Part shown: positions 12,801-24,401 of the stretch, piece after piece
Layout: each line of letters opens with the position of its first letter
How positions within the stretch are numbered: the first letter of the stretch is position 1
Source of the DNA: Grifola frondosa
Lineage: Eukaryota > Basidiomycota > Agaricomycetes > Polyporales > Grifolaceae
Assembly: GCA_001683735.1 (NCBI GenBank)
Contig: LUGG01000015.1
Location: 496,001 to 560,000 of the forward strand
Length of the DNA stretch: 64,000 nt
Reading direction: 5' to 3'
Notes under the pieces: generated by a model
Database searches by the model: none
What the model saw: only the letters and a program-made list of their open reading frames with translations
What the model was told of the DNA's origin: nothing
Made by a program: the position numbers and the translations under genes

Positions 12801-14484
12801 CCACCGAAAACCACTGTGTTTACCTGCTCAGGGGTACTCTAAAAGCGAAATACTTCTACCACATACTATAAACATCTGCGGCAATTGTTCATTCTGTGAG
12901 TGGCATACTATAAGATCAATTGCCTACTCACTCTGGATGGTCGTAGTCTGCGCACTGATGGCCTGTCAGTAACATTGAGGCATGATCAAAGTATGGGCTT
13001 ACTAGCTATCTTTGTAGAAAACGTCCTCTGCGAGCGTTCAACCTTAGTAGAAGAATAATTGCAAGAAAGCGCACCATATGACGCATCAGTCAGGTCGTTG
13101 GCTGTAAATCAATTATTACTGTCATCCAATTTCAGGGAAGATAGTCACCCACAATACTTTTCATACCCTGTGCCTCCAGTCGCCACAGCTCCCCATCCCA
13201 ACAGGAATCCACCCCAAACTTGGCGCAGTGTAAGCGAATGAAGGACAGACATATTCGGAAGTGCGAACCTCTGCAAGGCACAGAGGATTGCTCGGTGCCA
13301 CAGCTTCGTGATTAGAGTAATACACCGCTTGGACTTGTGCCCAGCCAGAGGAGCCTTGAGGGTATGTGTCGCCGCTGCCTGGAATTGTCGTTCCTGGGAA
13401 ATATACTCGAACTGTTTAGTGAACGTACCAATAGATATTGACACGGCCAGTTCCTGGCAAATCAGGACTGAAATTGCCTGCAGCGCCAGCATGCTGGTCA
13501 TTCTGGGTTATTGCTGCCGGTAATGGAACAAAGGTTCAGATTAGATGGACCGAAGTAGTGAATCGCTTGCACTAACGAACTGTGATACCGTTGGCGCGGT
13601 AGGTGTCGATGATATCTTGCATGTACGGACTGTGGTCAGCTCCTGCAGTGTATTCATTCTCAGCTTGCACAAGAATAACTATTGTCCGTATAATATTAGC
13701 GCACCGAGGACATCAAAAGACTTTCCGGCTTACTTGGGCCTCCATTGCTGACTTGGTTTCGCGCGATTAATTTGGAAATCGTGTTCATATATGGGAGCCA
13801 AGCTGCCCGAGTTCAGCTTCAGTAGAGAATTATGGGCCGGAGTACAAACAAGTACTTTGCGTGTAATTCGGATTGTCAGTACGCAGCGAACCTGCTATGT
13901 TTCCTACCCAACCAGGAAAGCCGCCACCAGTTGTTTCCGCATCTGTCCGTAATGATGCTAGCTTAGAATTGATCTGACATCAGCTTCTATGGTTTTACTC
14001 ACTGATGTATGGCCCTGGTCTTTACGCAGTTTATTGAGCGCTTTGAGCTGAACAGTGGATACCTCATTATGAGCCACACCAACCTTGCAATCAGCCATAG
14101 ACCAGCGTTCTTTGCCTCGTCTATAAACCTTTGAATGTCGCGGTACGTGTCCGTTTGGAAATCACCAGTGCCGTTGTTCGTCCCAGGGCTCGGATAATGC
14201 AACGCTTGGTTCACGCAGAAAGACACAGTATTGAAACCATTGGCGCGGATTTTCTGAAATATGTCCGACCAAAGCTCCGGGTTCGGGAGCCTCCAAGGAT
14301 GGAATTCGGCGGATAAGATGAACACGCGTTGACCGAGGATGAAGAGAGAATGTGAATCCCATGTCACGGCGTCAGTCAGCCCTGTAGAGTTTCTTCGCGC
14401 GAGTACGTGTGAGTCGCTCGGATTGTTATTTGAGAAGACCCCGCAGATGACCCCTAGCACGGATAGCACACGCAGGAATTGCAT
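9865..14484 (-). CDS. Secreted GH35 beta-galactosidase, about 20 exons
   Basis: The start at 14484 gives a signal peptide (MQFLRVLSVLGVICGVFS). GH35 landmarks follow in order across short introns: GQRVFILSAEFHPWRLPNP, FQKIRANGFNTVSF, then GPYINAETTGGGFPGW with the acid/base Glu in INAE, assembled over introns near 14030 and 13950. LVQAENEYTAG, the nucleophile Glu in LCLAE (13269-13271), FGGTNWGQTMEPTVYSSYDYG and VAGPKMNEMR come next, then the beta-sandwich domains to GFSFGYSAFLNGVFLGS and QIYLNGWQLGKYINNIGPQT. The last exon ends at 9865. The enzyme removes terminal beta-galactose outside the cell. The junction after the nucleophile (intron 13219-13268) does not keep the frame as I read it, so one allele may be broken or one base wrong. 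Exon borders in the C-terminal half are approximate. Confidence 0.85.
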
Positions 14485-15285
14485 AGTGCACTATGGGCAT
14501 CGAAAAATCTACCACTTCTCTCTCTCGTGTGCTTATATCAACGGATTTCTTCGACATTGAATCGCATGCTAGGAATCGCAGACGCACCATAGAGAGCCTT
14601 GCCAGGTGATCAGATCATGAGACAGAGCAACGTATCGAGGCGGCTCGCATGACCACGCAGAGAATAGTTCCGTCGACATACTTCCATCGCGGTCCGTAAT
14701 ATATATATATATATATATATTATATACTCATTTCTCCCAAACCACCCAATATTATCGAATTGTAACTTGGCTCGGGCAAGCTTGCGCGGCAGCTGCACGA
14801 CCCACAGAAAACGAAAGATCAGATAGAACCCTCAGGATTGAATAAGAAGGGAGTGTACGAAACGTCTTGCCACCAAGGTCTTGAAATTTGAAAGGTTGTT
14901 CGTGATTCATGATCGACTTACTGCCCATCCGATATCGTATACGCACATTTCTTCCATCACACCAATATGTTGAAGTCCATGAAGAGAGTATTTAAGTTGT
15001 TCTAGTGTTAGCACGACAAGCCAAATCTTCAACGACCGAAGATGTTGCAAATGGTCAGAATGGCAATAAGCAAGGGCGGCTCTTCAGAATATCCAGAGCA
15101 TACTAATAGTACAACGTCGGTCTGAGTAAAGTACAGATACACTATGCAATGCCAAAGTACAAGAAAGAATCGCGCCGATCAATAAACTGTCGAGTCTTGC
15201 AGACGCCATCGTTGTAGTGGTCCCCACCACCACATTGACGATGGCCGATGTGTTTGTGCTTCGGTTGAAGAGCTGACACCATCCT
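14485..15285. other. Intergenic region with an (AT)n microsatellite
   Basis: This holds the upstream region of the GH35 gene and the 3' side of the seven-TM gene, whose reading frame may extend into 15180-15285. An (AT)n run lies at about 14699-14726. No other feature is seen. Confidence 0.6.
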
Positions 15286-16919
15286 CTAGATGCCCTGGAT
15301 GTCGTCTGCGCGTTCGTGCCTCGCCATCCCCAATGACCTGTACAACAGCATCATCCTCCAGCTCCTCCGCGAACTCGTCCATCTCCACCTCATCAGATTC
15401 CTCCTTTGCGTGCCACGGGTTGCTTCGCGGCGTATGCCGTCTGATCCCAAAGCTTCCCAATCCCCACCAACAACAGGACGCTCTCTGTGCTGCTGTGCCT
15501 CCGCGCCCTCTCGTCCGTATGCTTGATTGATACGCTCAACGCGCTCGACCGCCTGTTCGCGCGCTGCGGTAAGGTGCGCATGCCGCAAGAGTAGGTACCA
15601 GCTATATACCAGGCGGCCCGCTTTATGGTTCCAGAAGCGGGAGAGCGCGCCGCCGGACGCGGACCGCGCAACGCTTGCGCTTCCGAAGGATTCCATTGTC
15701 TGGCGTGAGTTCACATGGTGGATGTGTCGTTCCGCAGATCCGCTGCGTCGGGTGGGCGACAGGCCCTTGCGATCGTCGTCGTCCGACAGGTCCCCAGACC
15801 CGTAGCATAGCGCCCCCGTCATGCCCTTCCATAGAGTCTGCGCGCGCTCTTGCCGGACCTTCCGCTTCGCCTGCCGCGTCCGTCGCTTGAGTTGTCGTTT
15901 CTTTCGCGCCGCAACAGCTCCTCTATCTCACCCACGCCCATCCCCGCGCCAACCCACCACCACCACCCAAGGAAGCTCTGCCATAGAATAACCGCCCACA
16001 TGAGACCGGGCATCCATGTATATTGATCCCGGGCGGGAATATAAAGAAACGTGATCGCTGTGGATATCAATGCGAGGGTGAGTGCGCCGAGACCGAAAGC
16101 GGCTGTGCACCATCAGTGCGCCATGCCTGTTTGCGGTTGACGAGGCATCCCCACAGGAAAAGAGAGATCGTGAAGAGTAGAGATAATGTGGCATTGCAGA
16201 CGTTCTGCACTGCTGCCGCGACGTTAACCAGAGATGAGTTGTTGTGGATGCGAAGGACGTGCATGACGGAAGAGAGGATGGCAAGCGGGCCGAGCAGGCA
16301 GAATATGAGTTTCCTCTCGAGCCCCGAAGGGAAGAGTAGCGTGAGGAATTGGATGTGCGTAATCTGCGCTCATCAGCCGCTTTCAGAGACATCGAGCGAA
16401 TCATCTACGAACCTGGATAAGCCCTGACGTTGTTGCATTCATGAGCAGCCACGCGGCGAGCTCTGCAGTCGTCCAACCAGTGTTGTCTTCCATAGGCGGT
16501 ATATCGACTGCTACATAATTGAGCATGTACGGCCATGTGCGGCTTTGGACTGTAGCAGTAGACAAGATGACATGAACGGTTGCTATGTGGGATATGAGGA
16601 GCGTCGTGACAGCAGACATCTGGAGGACGTAATTCACTTGCGCCAGCGGCCAGTGGTATTGGGCGGTGAATATGAGATGAATTATGAGCACAGATGTTAG
16701 AGTCATGGTGATTCCCACCATGAGAATTTGGACAGGAAGTGAACGAGCGAAATCGGGACGATGTTGCAAGATGGGATCAAATGGGTATCTAGTACAATAC
16801 TTTCAGAACGGATGTAAGAAAAGGAGTCGAGTAACTTACCCGTCGCTAGTCGTGTTATTCTGACCAAGAACCTGACATGCGAGACAGCACAGCAAATACA
16901 ACAGACTACGAAAATCCAT
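15286..16919 (-). CDS. Seven-transmembrane fungal membrane protein, C-terminal frame uncertain
   Basis: The start at 16919 encodes a signal peptide (MDFRSLLYLLCCLACQVLGQ), followed by N-glycosylation-like NNTTS. Exon 1 ends at 16840, and further introns lie near 16800 and 16400. I count seven hydrophobic segments, ending with WMPGLMWAVILWQSFLGWWWW. A basic cytoplasmic tail follows (KRKVRQERAQTLWKG), then a Ser/Asp-rich region. The layout recalls GPCR-like proteins, but I recognise no family. The frame must shift near 16105 (one base missing) and near 15900 to follow the conserved-looking sequence. A further switch near 15460 would put the end at 15179 instead of 15286. The gene is divergent from the sugar transporter. 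Confidence 0.55.
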
Positions 16920-17360
16920 TCTGCTGCTAACTCGAGAAAACATCAGAACTCCAATCTCGCCAAATCCGAGTCGTAGCAGTGGTCGTCAGGAACCTGAAGG
17001 TGCGTCAACGACTGGCGCCCTCTATGCTCATGCAGCCGGCGTGGTCGTGGCGCACTTGGGTCCTTAACACCGAGAATACCACCAGAGGATGAAGCAAGCA
17101 AAATCAAGCGTCCGGGTGGGTGTTGTAGAGAGGGAAGGACGCACACTTAAGCTTCTCTCTCGTAATAACTTAAGTGATAAATAATAGTAATTGCGATCAT
17201 TTGGCAAGTCTTACTGTCAGAAAATAAACCTTTCATAAATCTTCACGCTTTCATCCCGACCAACTCGTACGCGCTACGCACCCAATAGACCTTAGAGGTT
17301 CATTTCGAGAGTGTACTGAATCAACGCTAGGAGTTGAAATATTGTTTAGTGCAGTGCCTC
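16920..17360. other. Divergent promoter region
   Basis: About 440 bp separate the start codons of the seven-TM gene (minus) and the sugar transporter (plus), so both promoters must lie here. I see no clear TATA box or repeated operator. Confidence 0.5.
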
Positions 17361-19887
17361 ATGGTGAGAATCTATAAATCCTGTGGCAGCTAACAGAGCC
17401 TATTGGAGGCCCGCTAACAGATTTCTAGAGACCATGGATATGTACCAATAGCGCACGAATCCGACGAAGATGTTATCGTTCCAAGTGTTGAAGCAACGCA
17501 ACGATCTGCGTCACATCTTCCTTCCGAGACTTATCGCGCAACACCGCATAACGGAACTTTAGTCGTGCATCCCAATGGCCAAGGATACACGTATGCATAT
17601 GGCCCGAAGGGGCTAGCTGGTCTGCTGCACAACTACTATGCACTAGGATGTACAATCTTTGTCTCAATAGGAGGACTTACTTTCGGATATGACCAAGGGG
17701 TCATCGCCAACGTGCTCGTAATGAAAGACTTTGTGCAAAGATGGCCCATTGGAGCTTGGGAGAAGGGCCTCATGAGTGCGTATTTTTATGGCCTGCAATT
17801 GGGTCACACATTCAATTGCACATTTCACAACGTAGCGGCCGCATTAGAGTTAGGTTCCCTCATTGGCGCATTAGTATCAGGCGTATTCGCGGATAGATAC
17901 TCTCGACGACAATCTATTCTGTCTGCTTGTAGTGGGTATTTAATGCAAGATTCTCATAAGTCTAAATGACAAACAGTGGTTTATTAGTTGTATTTTGTAT
18001 CGGTTCTACGCTTCAATTCGCGGCGCAGAGCCCTGGCTATTTGATTCTGGGCAGAGCAATAGGAGGCCTCGGTGTTGGTGCACTCAGGTAACGTTAAATT
18101 CGTGATGCCTCAACCGAACCTACAGTTCAATATCGTTTGTTTAGCATGCTATCTCCTTTATACATGGCGGAAATCAGTCCTCCTGAACTCCGCGGCTCGC
18201 TGATGGCCCTTGAGCAGTTCGCTATCGTGATTGGTGCTGTCCTCGGTTTCTGGGCGGGGTTCTTCACGCGAAACAGTGGGTCTGAAAGCATCCAGTATCC
18301 CATCGTCTCTTTTGACTTTCTTCTTTACAGTTGAGGGATCAGCATCGTGGCGCGCACCACTCGGCATTCAACTGATCCCAGGCCTCCTCCTTGGCGTAGG
18401 ATGTCTGTTTTTGCCAGCATCACCAAGACTACTAGTTGCACATGGACAAACGAATGATGCTCTTGAGTCCTTGGCCAAATTGCGCCTCCGCACTTCTGCA
18501 GAAGCTGACACTGATCCCTTACTTCAGGTATTGACTAATGAACATGTTGGCATTTCCTGATCTTATTGTTTTAATATTTTCTAGATAGAGCTACTTGAGA
18601 TGCAAGTCGATGCTGCGTTGACAAATCAGAGAGCTGGAAATGATTCGAAAGCAGGCACAATACAAGGCGAAGCACATGCATGGGGACAGTTATTCAGTAC
18701 CAGATTCATCAATCGGACGCTCATCGGAATCATGATGATGTTCTTCCAGCGTATGTTTTTTATGTTCTTGGTTTTTCATCATTGTAGACAACTACAACAT
18801 CGGCTATAACAGAGTGGAGCGGCATCAATGCACTCCTGTATTACGGGCCTACTCTCATGCATTCGTTGGGACTCCAAGGGGACGTTGTGACGCTCATGGT
18901 GTCCGGAGGTATCGGCATCGTGCAGTTTTTGCCGTTCTGCAGCAATGTCTTCATCGACCGGTTAGGTATAGTCCTGTTAATATACTGTTCCAGAAGCCAC
19001 ACTGACCAGATTTACATGCGCAGGACGTAAACCGCTTCTGAGATGTACGTCCTGCTCGTGGAAATGGATCTCAACGACGGCTAATGTAATTTGCAGGGGG
19101 TAGTGCAGTTATGGCAGCCGCACACCTGTTGATTGCCATTCTAGTATGGCATGTTTTTGTCTTGTGTATCTTTGTCTAAGCACCGATAGGTGCGACAAAA
19201 TGAAGGCGATTGGTCGTCTCACTCTTTCGCAGCATGGCTCTCAGTTGGGTACGTCCCTTTAAATTCATGGATAAATTTTGTTCATTGTCTGATTTGCACT
19301 CGCCCCTTCGTCGTATTGTAGATGCGTATATATTTTCACGGCTGCCTATGGCATGAGCTATGGCCCCATCGGCTGGGTTCTTCCCAGCGAAGTATTCCCT
19401 CTCTCCGTGCGGAGCAAAGGCGTGTCACTATCAACCGCCTCCAACTGGTTCAATAATTGTACGTCGCTCAACTTAGTACACATTTTGTAGACGATGCGAC
19501 TGTGTCGTCTGCTCCAGTCTTGATCGGTCTACTGACTCCTGGGCTCATGGAGTTCTCTGCTTCGTATGTCACTCTTTAGCACAGTTTGACTAGGTCGCTC
19601 ATTTTTGCATGATTAGCGGGACCTTCCTGATTTTTGCCATTGCATGCGCGGCCGGTTATTTCTGGTCCACTTATATTGTCCCAGAAACCGCCAATGTCCC
19701 CCTTGAGGAGATAGACGCAGTGTTTGGGTCATCCGCAGGACGCGAGGACCTGGTATTGAAACATCAAGTAAGTTGTTCTTCGTAACCTTCGAGCGGTCCA
19801 TGACTACTGTATTTGTGATATTAGATCGAGCGCGATCTCGGGCTTTATGATTTGGTTCAGCAGTGGGCTACAGACTCCATCGACTGA
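17361..19887 (+). CDS. MFS sugar (hexose-type) transporter, 15 exons
   Basis: The exons 17361-17363, 17421-17775, 17836-17935, 17977-18087, 18145-18275, 18331-18527, 18585-18750, 18813-18965, 19024-19044, 19097-19143, 19190-19248, 19322-19458, 19518-19563, 19617-19767 and 19825-19887 join into an unbroken 579-residue protein. Exon 1 is just the ATG; this choice puts ISRDHGYVPIAHESDED in frame. Sugar-porter signatures are GGLTFGYDQGV (TM1), GVFADRYSRRQS between TM2 and TM3, ISPPELRGSL, FFQQWSGINALLYYGP (TM7), DRLGRKPLL and YGPIGWVLPSEVFPLSVRSKG. The C-terminal PETANVPLEEID is the usual PETKG-type end. It should import hexoses or related sugars across the plasma membrane; substrate cannot be read from sequence. 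Confidence 0.9.
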
Positions 19888-20279
19888 GTTCATCACCGCC
19901 CGCATGACTATCAGAACTGGGAATCTACACGTACTGTATACCATAATGCTTAATCACGGACTAGGAATTCACATTTCTGGACTCGTTGGGTAGCTTTACA
20001 ACTTTGAATAATAACGATGACACATTGATGATAGAAACACGGAATGAGATGCTACTGACAAACAAATCAAGAGCAAAAGCGAGAAGGGTTGAATGACTAC
20101 AGCTACGTAAAGATGATCCAGATGCAGGAGATAAAAAGAGGGTGTGATGGAATAGAACAAAGCGAAGACGACAGAAGCGACGAGGATGCCGAAGCGAGGA
20201 GTGAATTGTATGGCACTGCGTATACAGGTGGACCTCCCCAAATAACTTTGCTGACGCAGTCCATATATAAGCCTTCTTT
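19888..20279. other. Convergent 3' regions
   Basis: This lies between the stop codons of the transporter and the transportin gene. No feature is seen. Confidence 0.6.
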
Positions 20280-23200
20280 CTACACACCATATCTTGTCGC
20301 CAACCGCTCTTGAATTACAGGGGGAACGTTGCCACTTGAGCTGCCCATCCAACCGCATCGTGTTGTTTGAATCCATTTAACAGTTGCTGGAACATGGTAT
20401 TCAGCTCCGGTGATGGCTGGTTCCATCGAACAATTGCATTGCAGAACCATAGGAGACTCTGCACGAATGCCGTCAGCGGAGCTCATCTTAAGGGAAAGCT
20501 AACTTTTGTACCTTGGCAATGCCTGCAGGGTTCGTCTGAACAAGAGTGCACAACCCTCGGAATGCCGAGTCCTTCTCTTCGTTGTCCCGGATCTCGTACA
20601 GAGCCTGGCACCAGGCCTGAGCAAACTCCGGCAGGAGCGGAGCAATTAGCGCGGGGTGCATGAGGCCGATTCGACCTATTGACACGGCTGCATTCTCATG
20701 CAGACTGCGAGGCGCTTTGGGATGAAGGAGGATAGGAATCAAGCGAGAAATCAAGGGGTGCACCCATTGCTGGAACTCAGGATCATCTGCGAATAACATC
20801 AAAAGCTGATCATTGAGATATTTCGGAAGAACGCCTACCTCGTCCATAACGCAGAGCGATCTCTCCTACCGACCACGCCGCATTGTTACACGCACTGACG
20901 AACTCGAACTTCGGTTGGGATCCAACTGCGCGATAAGCTCCTGCATGATAGCTGGCATGTGCGGCCGCAGAAGGGGGAAACAGTTCATCGCCGTGTCACC
21001 AACCAAGGCATATGCCGATTGTCGCACTGGTGCTTGGGATGCTTGAGACACACGGTCAGCAGAGAGAGCAAGTTCGGTTGGCTGCGAGATATTGACGGTT
21101 CAAGAGCCATGCCCAGGCCTTGCATCAAGCCAGACAATAGATCGAGTGCAACAACCAGGAAGGACCTATCAGGCTCATCCATATCAGGTTCTGTTGGTAG
21201 GCCTGATATTGCAAGAGGGATGTGTGAACGATGGTGGCGCATCTGTCAAATATGGGACCCGCATAAGGGAGGAACGCGGGGCCCATGGCAATCGTCACCG
21301 AGGCTAGACACTGCGAGAATGAGAAATTAGGCTCAGCCACATTTCATCAGTGATTTCGAGAACAATGCAAACAAACCTCGAGCAAAGGTACCAAATCTTC
21401 ATCATCGTCTTTGAGCTTCGACCATCTCCTTGTCAAAGATGGCATCAGGATGTCGACATAGGCGGGATTTTGCAGCGCTGGTCCGACTGCGTCGGCCAGA
21501 GTGCCAACAGCATCGTACAAGATCAGCATGTTCTTGTGTTGATACTTGTCGAAGGCGAATACTAAATTCCGGAGAACCGGCTCCAGTACGGGGCGAGTTC
21601 ATGTCCAGCGTCTTCTTCAAGAGTGGCAAATGCACTGCAGCCGGCTTCTTGTACGCGCTTGTTGTTATCCAGAACCATGCGAAGAAGCTGAAAGGATAAG
21701 GAAAGTCAAGCATCGGAAAACGGACATCTATCCAATCGATTAACTCACCCCTTCCAAGGTGGGCACGAAGAACTGATTCTTATGCTCCTCGGAACCTGGC
21801 TGGGTGCACCAGCTGGCATATCGTCCCAACGTCCAGCAGGTGATGGACCGCACAAGAGGCTAAGATGAGGGAATGAAATGAACACATGCAGCTATACAGT
21901 TGAAACAGTTGCCGAACCTTGGATCATTCAGTGTGTTGATCAAGTAGGGAACCAGTGTGGGAAGGTGTGGTTCGATAGCATCAATACAACCTAGCATAGC
22001 ATCAGTAACGTATGTGCGGACAGCACGCATGCGAGAAGCTTACCTTCAGCCATGGCACCAAGCGCCAATATGCCACTCTCCCGTTGCAGCCACTCCTCGC
22101 TCCAGAGTTTCGTCTTAAGCGGCTCCAAAAGCACATTGAGCAGATCTGGACCGAAGCGCACGGCCAGTACATCCAATGCTGCCGCAGCACACTTACGGAG
22201 ATTCCACTCAGTCGACATCTCCTCTGCGAACTCGTCATCGTCCAGGTCGTCGAACCCTTCATCATCCTCATCCTCATCAAATTCTTCGCCATATGCGCCC
22301 ACGCGCTTCGCGGAAGTCTCTACACCATTCGCCTCGCGTTCTAACCCATGTGATTTGCCCCCATAGTGCCGTGGCTTAATGTCGCTCTCTTTATCCGGAA
22401 ACAGCAGCGTCTTCCGCGTCGCCCTCCAGCCAAAGGAGATCATCTTCGCCGTAGATCATACAGTCGAGAAGTACCGGCGCCACCTTGCCTAAGAGAGGGT
22501 GTAGGTAGGGAGCCAGATCTGGGTCCTCCGCAAATGTCAACCAGAACTCGCACGCCTCCAGCGCCACGTTCTCGTTCTTGTCGTTTGTAGAGTAGAGCAT
22601 GTACTCTGCGACGTTCCCCATCTCTGGCATGAGCTTCTCTGGGCGTGAAGCGAGTAGTAAGACGAGTGCCTGACAGACATGGCGGCGCACGGAGGAATCC
22701 TCGTCAGATGCACGTTTGAAGAGGCAAGCAATGAAGGTGTCCAGATGAGCAAAAAGAGATTGGCAAGCTGATGGGGACGAGTATGATAGGCAGGCGATTG
22801 CGTGCGAGCGCATTTTAGCTGAGGGGTGTTCGGAGAGTACGATAAACTTGGGAATCATGTACTCCAATGGCCAAGTCCCATTGATCTCAACATCGAGCTT
22901 GCGAGGTAGTCTTCACAAGCTTTCTCCAGGACATTGAAAGCAGCCTACATAGGATCAAGCGAGAAATGATGAGATGATGTCACAAAGAGATTTACACGAG
23001 TGAAAAGAGGATGATCCAGCGAAAGCACGTCGTTAACTACGCTCGCGAAAGAATAGTGATGAATTCCATGGTGTCTAATCCAAAAAGAAGGGCACAAACA
23101 CACCACATCACCAGCCCGGGCCACACCAAACGCGCCAATCCCAAAAATCAGATTCGAGATGCAACTCACCTCCTGCTGTTCCAGATTCGGCTGATCCAAC

Positions 23201-23666
23201 ATTTGCACCAGCTGTTGGAGACATTCAGGCCAGTTTTTTGGCTCCAAGATGCCCAGAAACGCGACAATGTCCTGACCTGCGGCGTTGCGGATCATGAAAT
23301 TGGGATCATTGAATGCGGCCAGCACAGAACTTTTCACGAATTGTGTGATTTCTACCGAGGCACGTAGAACAAGCCGCGCATTGTTCTTGAGGAGGTAGCC
23401 AGCTATCGTACGGATGCGGTCTCTTCTTGGGGCATTGAAGCGAGGATATAAGCTAAATAAGCAATGTAGTCCGGGGCTCGTGTGAAGTTGTTCAATTTCT
23501 GTAATGAGGCCATTAATGAAGACTGGAATTCAATAACTCTGGATCATGTGTTGACACGCACATGAGTATATTACGCTGCGCCTGTGGATTTCGTGTATCG
23601 GTAGATTCATGGATTGTTTTGCAGGATTTCCTGCAAACCAGCTTGCTGGGGAGTCCAAGAGGTCAT
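20280..23666 (-). CDS. Transportin (karyopherin beta-2, Kap104-like), with many apparent single-base indels
   Basis: This nuclear import receptor carries PY-NLS cargo such as RNA-binding proteins through the nuclear pore. The start at 23666 gives [16 protein letters not shown]. The order then matches transportin: [38 protein letters not shown] repeats with [20 protein letters not shown] and [13 protein letters not shown] helices, then the acidic H8 loop ([20 protein letters not shown], about 22200-22290), [46 protein letters not shown] and [17 protein letters not shown]. About nine one-base corrections are needed to keep the frame (near 20322, 20915, 21028, 21189, 21585, 22395, 22903, 23422 and 23618). 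As read the frame stops at 20315; the conserved C-terminus ending in RYGV stops at 20280. Either the consensus is poor or this is a very recent pseudogene. Confidence 0.8.
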
Positions 23667-24401
23667 GGTGGAAAGGAGAGACGCGTTCAGGACGTGGAGA
23701 GCGTCGAAAAACGCGTAAAGCAGAGTCAAGGCTTTTGAAGGTTCGTAAGGTCAAGTCCGGGGCGAAGCTGCTCTGTCACGGTTTGTTTGCACCAAGTGGC
23801 TCACGTAAGCAACACTATGATTGCCTTTTTGATTATCGCCACAATACCTAGTGTTTCCCCCATCACAAATTTATTTATCCAATCAAGCATATTAATTAAT
23901 TTTCGAGATTGAAAGACCTTTGATATTAACCTAGAGAGGCGACTCAAATCATGGTTCCAAGACTGTATACTGAAAGTCGGCCTGACTAGTGACTATAAGT
24001 ATCCTGTGATTCCTGTCAGGCTGCCGGGCCTGGTGTCAACCATTTTTGCTCAGATCCAATTTGTGTCCGGGCGGGGACCTCGGAGGTCTATCATGACGCT
24101 CATATGCGGTGGTCGAAGATCAGAACAGGGCGGATATGATATCGATGATTACGCGCTGAAGAAAGGTCTGAACGGATGGACACTCCGATTGGCAGATGCC
24201 AAGAGCGAAACTCTAGCGGGTTCTATCATGATGGAGCTAATACAATACGAGTCTCGAGAATTCTATGTACTGTACCCAGTTCGGCGGCGCTACTGGACCC
24301 GACAGTTCAAGAGCCCGTGCACGACGAATACATCCAAGCACAAATAAAACACTTCGGAGCGGGGCTCCAAACTTCCCAACGACGGGAACTAGATACCGAC
24401 C
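23667..24401. other. Intergenic region
   Basis: This holds the transportin promoter and the 3' side of the FSH-type hydrolase gene. An ORF at 24006-24347 has no recognisable features and I do not call it a gene. Confidence 0.5.

Noticed and set aside
14699..14726. (AT)n run as a possible origin or matrix attachment site
   Set aside because: Short dinucleotide runs are common between fungal genes and nothing else points to an origin.
15179..15460. Acidic minus-strand frame as a separate small gene
   Set aside because: It continues the tail of the seven-TM gene in another frame and is more likely its C-terminal part.
24006..24347. 113-residue plus-strand frame next to the FSH-type gene
   Set aside because: No motif, promoter or introns support it. 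It lies in the 3' region of the FSH-type gene.
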